Assembly (NCBI GenBank): GCA_903924185.1
Contig: CAIYAN010000355.1
Coordinates: 1-17,154, forward strand
Source: an uncultured Opitutia bacterium
GTDB lineage: Bacteria; Verrucomicrobiota; Verrucomicrobiia; Opitutales; UBA953
Direction: 5' to 3'
DNA: 17,154 nucleotides
In this document: positions 14,298 to 17,154 of the stretch, piece by piece
Numbering within the stretch: the stretch's first letter is position 1
Layout of the letters: each line of letters starts with the position of its first letter
Position numbers and translations under genes: made by a program
The notes under the pieces: model-generated
Databases searched by the model: none
Told to the model about the DNA's origin: nothing
What the model saw: only the letters and a program-made list of their open reading frames with translations

Positions 14298-14527
14298 TGA
14301 AAATATTCCTGACTTGTCTCGCGTTGGCCCTCAGCGGTTGCGCCATCCCGAAGAACGACCCGTCGTTCGTGGCGGAGAAGAGTCCTGCCGTGGCCGCCTT
14401 AGCCGGCGAGGCACCCAAGGAAGGCAAGCTGGGCGAGCGTATCAAGGCGGCCAACGCCAAGAACGACCAACGGCTGCTCGATGGCGATTGGCGCGCGGTG
14501 CAACCTGCCGTCGGCCCGAAGCCTTAA
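14297..14527 (+). CDS. small lipoprotein of unknown function
   Basis: This 76-residue protein has a short signal peptide and a good lipobox (LALSGC, modified Cys15), so the mature form would be a 62-residue lipid-anchored polypeptide. The residue after Cys is Ala, which in the E. coli rule favours outer-membrane sorting. The mature part is hydrophilic and Lys/Ala-rich (GERIKAANAKNDQRLLDGDW) with no domain I recognise. Its ATG overlaps the phosphohexomutase TAA as TAATG and has no separate Shine-Dalgarno, so translation is probably coupled. It ends 4 bp from the convergent FGase-like gene. The signal sequence and coupling make it a real gene rather than a chance frame. Confidence 0.7.
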   Translation: MKIFLTCLALALSGCAIPKNDPSFVAEKSPAVAALAGEAPKEGKLGERIKAANAKNDQRLLDGDWRAVQPAVGPKP

Positions 14528-14531
14528 GCGT

Positions 14532-15470
14532 TTACCGCCCGACTGGGTCGGTGGTGAGCTTCATCCGAAAGTGTCGCTCGAAATAAACTTCCAACGCATC
14601 GGCCAAGGCTAGGGCGGTGGCTGCACGATGTTCGGTCGTATCGCGCATCTGCACCGGTACTTCCAGTTGGATTCCGTCAAGCTGTGCCTTGTCGCGCGAT
14701 CCGTGCGCTGCGATGTCGTACGCACCATTGAAGTAGGGCTCTCCAGCGGCCAGCGTTTGCTTTGGGGAGGGTACAGCGGCGAGGCCGCGGGCCTCGAGTA
14801 GGCCACCGAGGCTCGTCTGGCCGCGGACGAGTTCGGCGAAGCCAGTCGGGGTGAGGCGCCCGAGTTGACGAATTGAACTCCGCGCCCGCACGGTCGCGTC
14901 GGTATCCAGTTCGTGGTCGGTCAACTTCAGGTCAGCAGGTTTCAAGAGGTAGCCGATTTCGATTCGCTTGTTCGGGTGCCCATGTGAGTGGATGTCGAGG
15001 TAGAGCCCGTGCGGGGTTTGTGCGAGGACGCTTTGCTCCGCGCGGTCGATGCAGCCGTGGTATTCCTGCCAGGCTTGGATGGCCTTGGGGTGGCCTTGGG
15101 TCGCGACGGCCAACTCGCGGTTGCAGTCCACTTTCTTGCGCGAGATTTCGCAGACGATGAGGTGCGGGGCGCGACCAAACTTCTTAATTAAGGCAGCGCG
15201 GATGGCTTCGGCGAGGGCCCGTGAGTAGGTGTCGCGGACCGTGACGCCTTCGGTGCGGTCGGGAATCTCCGGCGGCATGATCGCGCCGTCATGGGGCACG
15301 GAAATCACAATCGGTAAGGTACCTGGCCAGTATTTAATGTAGCCCGAGGTACTGACCTGTGGGGCGCTCAGGGCAGTGCTCGGCGCCGTTTCGGTGGTGG
15401 GACTGGCTGCCCGTTGCCCGCAGCCGATCAGTCCGCAGCCAGTGAGCAGAATAAAGAGCAGGCGGGTCAT
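14532..15470 (-). CDS. exported N-formylglutamate amidohydrolase-like lipoprotein
   Basis: This 312-residue protein has a signal peptide and lipobox LIGC (Cys17), then a Ser/Thr/Ala-rich spacer (about 18-42) and an N-formylglutamate amidohydrolase (FGase) family domain. Family landmarks include IVISVPHDG near residue 59, VRDTYSRALAEAI, CEISRKKVDCNRE, and DIHSHGH near 160. The His/Asp/Glu residues fit a zinc-hydrolase site related to carboxypeptidase and succinylglutamate desuccinylase folds. True FGases act in cytoplasmic histidine degradation, so a lipid-anchored version probably works on an extracytoplasmic amide or peptide; the substrate is unknown. It follows aroB by 30 bp in the same direction and may be co-transcribed. 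No hut genes are in the window, which also argues against a histidine role. Confidence 0.8.
   Translation of the reverse strand: MTRLLFILLTGCGLIGCGQRAASPTTETAPSTALSAPQVSTSGYIKYWPGTLPIVISVPHDGAIMPPEIPDRTEGVTVRDTYSRALAEAIRAALIKKFGRAPHLIVCEISRKKVDCNRELAVATQGHPKAIQAWQEYHGCIDRAEQSVLAQTPHGLYLDIHSHGHPNKRIEIGYLLKPADLKLTDHELDTDATVRARSSIRQLGRLTPTGFAELVRGQTSLGGLLEARGLAAVPSPKQTLAAGEPYFNGAYDIAAHGSRDKAQLDGIQLEVPVQMRDTTEHRAATALALADALEVYFERHFRMKLTTDPVGR
14534..14555. terminator. possible hairpin between convergent genes
   Basis: ACCGCCCGAC, a TGG loop and GTCGGTGGT can pair as a 9-bp stem with one bulged C. It lies at the junction of the small lipoprotein and the FGase-like gene, inside the last codons of the latter. 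A bidirectional terminator would be useful exactly here, but there is no T-tract on either side, so it may be only a GC-rich coding coincidence. Confidence 0.25.
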
Positions 15471-15500
15471 GGTTAGGCGCCTTATCTGGGCTCGCCTACG

Positions 15501-16598
15501 TTAAGCGACGGCGCCGCCAGCGAGGAGCGCGCGAATGGCCGCTGCTTCGGGGACATCGTCGGCCGTACTGGCTGCACCGATGCCTTCCTGGAGGACAAAG
15601 CGGAGCTTGCCGCCGCGGACTTTCTTGTCGCGACGCATCGCCTCCAGCATGCGTTCGAGCGGTAGGCTCGTGTGCAGGCGGGTTGGCAGCTGGTGCGCGG
15701 CCAGCGTGTGGGCAACGGCGTCCGCTTCGGCCGCGGTGCACCGGCCGAGTTCCGCCGAGAGGCGCGCGGCCATGACGAGGCCGATGGCGACGGCTTCACC
15801 GTGCAGGTAGGTGCCGTAACCAGCGATGGCTTCCACCGCATGGCCGAAAGTATGTCCGAGGTTGAGCAACGCGCGGCCGCCTTGAGCGCTCGTTTCGCGT
15901 TCATCGCCTGCCACGACGCCCGCCTTGATCTCGACGCAGCGACGGATGATGCGCGGGAGCAGCGGGTGATTCCAAGCCAAGGGTGCGGTGGCTTGTAGTT
16001 CGGTGAACAGGGCGCGGTCGGCGATGAGCCCGTGCTTAATGACTTCCGCCATGCCGGCAGCGAATTCGCGGGCGGGCAAGGTGGAGAGCAAAGCCGTGTC
16101 GGCAAAGACCGCGGTCGGTTGATGAAAATTACCGACGAGGTTTTTACCGGCGGCGAGGTTGATACCCGTCTTCCCGCCCACCGAACTATCGACCATCGCC
16201 AAGAGCGTCGTCGGGACTTGATAGAAATCGATCCCCCGTTGGTAGGAGGCAGCCGCAAACCCAGCGAGGTCACCGACCACGCCGCCGCCGACCGCGAAGA
16301 GTGCCCCGTCACGGGCGACGCGGTGTTCCGCGAGAAAATCCCAGACCCGGGCGAGTTCGGCCGCAGACTTGGCCTTCTCGCCGTCGGTCGTCGTGACATA
16401 GACCGGCATGCGTTGCTGCAGGGCTTGCAGGAGTTCCGGACGGGCCGCGGCGATGGCGGGCGAGGTCACGGCTACGCAGCGGGCCCCACGGGCAAGGCGT
16501 TGCTCAGCGGCCGCTAAGGCTTCGGCGAAGACGCCGGCCCCAATCCGCACCGGATAGGCGCGCGAGCCGAGTTCCACTGTGACGCTTTCAGCCGACAT
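15501..16598 (-). CDS. aroB: 3-dehydroquinate synthase
   Basis: AroB converts DAHP to 3-dehydroquinate, the second step of the shikimate pathway, in the cytoplasm, using NAD and a divalent metal (Zn or Co). At 365 residues the length is normal. Visible motifs include the NAD-binding GGGVVGDLAGFAA, then VPTTLLAMVDSSVGGKTG and INLAAGKNLVGNFHQP. The metal ligands are Glu in AEVIKHG, His in LNLGHTFGHAVE and His in YLHGEAVAIG. All appear intact. The ATG at 16598 has a weak GGGTGG-type ribosome site. It lies 42 bp after ftsY and 30 bp before the FGase-like gene, all leftward, so a shared transcript is likely. Confidence 0.97.
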   Translation of the reverse strand: MSAESVTVELGSRAYPVRIGAGVFAEALAAAEQRLARGARCVAVTSPAIAAARPELLQALQQRMPVYVTTTDGEKAKSAAELARVWDFLAEHRVARDGALFAVGGGVVGDLAGFAAASYQRGIDFYQVPTTLLAMVDSSVGGKTGINLAAGKNLVGNFHQPTAVFADTALLSTLPAREFAAGMAEVIKHGLIADRALFTELQATAPLAWNHPLLPRIIRRCVEIKAGVVAGDERETSAQGGRALLNLGHTFGHAVEAIAGYGTYLHGEAVAIGLVMAARLSAELGRCTAAEADAVAHTLAAHQLPTRLHTSLPLERMLEAMRRDKKVRGGKLRFVLQEGIGAASTADDVPEAAAIRALLAGGAVA

Positions 16599-16640
16599 GA
16601 GCCCACCCTGATGCCTTCACGTCCCCGAGGCAAGCCAACC

Positions 16641-17154
16641 TCACTCGCCGAGGCCGACCACCGAGCGGGCATAGGCCCGTTTATCGAAGGCCTGCAGGTC
16701 CTCAGGCTTTTCACCGACGCCGATAAAGCGGACGGGTACGTCGAGCTCCCGGACGATAGCAACCAATGCCCCGCCGCGGGCGGAGCCATCCAATTTCGTG
16801 ACGATTAACCCCGTGAGGCCAACGGCTTCATGGAAGACTTTGGCTTGTTCGAGCGAGTTGGCACCGAGTGAGCCATCGATGACGAGCCACTTCTCGTGCG
16901 GTGCGTCGGGCAAAGCCTTGTGGACTACCCGCACGACCTTACGGAGTTCTTCGAGGAGGTGCGCCTTCGTATGCAAACGGCCGGCCGTATCTAAAATCGC
17001 AAAGTCAACACCCCGAGCAGTGGCCGCTTTGACGGCGTCGAACGCCACCGCGGCAGGGTCGGCTCCGGAGGCTCCACCAACGACTTCAGTGTCGAGGCGT
17101 GCGGCCCAGGTCGCCAACTGTTCGCCGGCGGCGGCTCGGAAAGTATCGCAGGCA
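16641..17154 (-). CDS. ftsY: signal recognition particle receptor FtsY, 5'-truncated by the window
   Basis: This is the C-terminal part (about 170 residues) of the SRP-family GTPase that docks ribosome-SRP complexes at the inner membrane. Reading in frame to the right edge gives ACDTFRAAAGEQL, which marks FtsY rather than Ffh (usually DTYRPAA). Downstream are ILDTAGRLHTKAHLLEEL (G3 region), VTKLDGSARGG (G4) and GVGEKPEDLQAF (G5), with the normal short C-terminal tail. The TTG at 17115-17117 is an internal Leu codon, not a start. The N domain and membrane-targeting region lie outside the window. aroB follows 42 bp after its TGA. Confidence 0.96.
   Translation of the reverse strand, partial: ACDTFRAAAGEQLATWAARLDTEVVGGASGADPAAVAFDAVKAATARGVDFAILDTAGRLHTKAHLLEELRKVVRVVHKALPDAPHEKWLVIDGSLGANSLEQAKVFHEAVGLTGLIVTKLDGSARGGALVAIVRELDVPVRFIGVGEKPEDLQAFDKRAYARSVVGLGE

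Noticed and set aside
15482..16399. 305-codon minus-strand frame overlapping aroB in another register
   Set aside because: It is the out-of-frame reading of aroB, rich in Arg/Ser/Pro, while the aroB frame has every catalytic motif.
17115..17117. TTG as the start of the right-edge GTPase gene
   Set aside because: The frame continues to the window edge and encodes the conserved FtsY DTFRAAA segment, so this TTG is an internal Leu codon.
1..17154. Mobile element, CRISPR array, prophage, defence island or RNA gene
   Set aside because: No transposase, integrase, phage gene, regularly spaced repeat, tRNA or rRNA signature was seen. The single nuclease is of a general type and has no defence partners in the window.

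Overview
The window looks like chromosomal core DNA from a GC-rich Gram-negative bacterium. Evidence for a double membrane is an AsmA/TamB-like giant protein, two lipobox lipoproteins and a YfgM-like inner-membrane TPR protein. The GldA-like ATPase, ABC-2 permease, GldG-like and DUF4340 order, together with the style of the phosphohexomutase and FtsY, suggests Verrucomicrobiota, perhaps Opitutae. That placement is inference from gene content and was not tested by a database search. I see no IS element, prophage, CRISPR array, rRNA or tRNA, and the window is packed: the longest gap is 100 bp (12266-12365).

Layout. At the left edge is a 5'-truncated DNA/RNA non-specific endonuclease (+), whose 3' end overlaps the end of prmB by 27 bp. 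From 12265 down to 749 runs a nine-gene leftward series. It starts with a YfgM-like TPR protein, a GldA-type ABC ATPase, an ABC-2 permease, a GldG-like protein, a DUF4340 protein and a 923-residue AsmA-like protein, with gaps of 1-7 bp or a 4-bp overlap. After a 64-bp gap with its own plausible promoter come accB, accC and prmB. Divergent from this series, 12366-14527 carries a phosphohexomutase (+) and a 76-residue lipoprotein (+) joined by a 1-bp TAATG overlap. The right end is a leftward set: ftsY (cut by the window edge), aroB and an exported N-formylglutamate-amidohydrolase-like lipoprotein.

How they fit together. accBC supply biotin carboxylase and carrier for malonyl-CoA (fatty acid) synthesis. 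PrmB would methylate ribosomal protein L3, ftsY serves co-translational membrane targeting, and aroB the shikimate pathway. The part of real interest is the tightly coupled six-gene block at 3626-12265. It joins a GldA/GldF/GldG-like transporter and a DUF4340 protein to a large AsmA-like envelope protein and a membrane TPR protein. I read it as a candidate multi-subunit envelope export or lipid/glycan handling machine of unknown substrate, next to fatty-acid synthesis genes. The individual families are known; their function as a unit is, as far as I know, not established.
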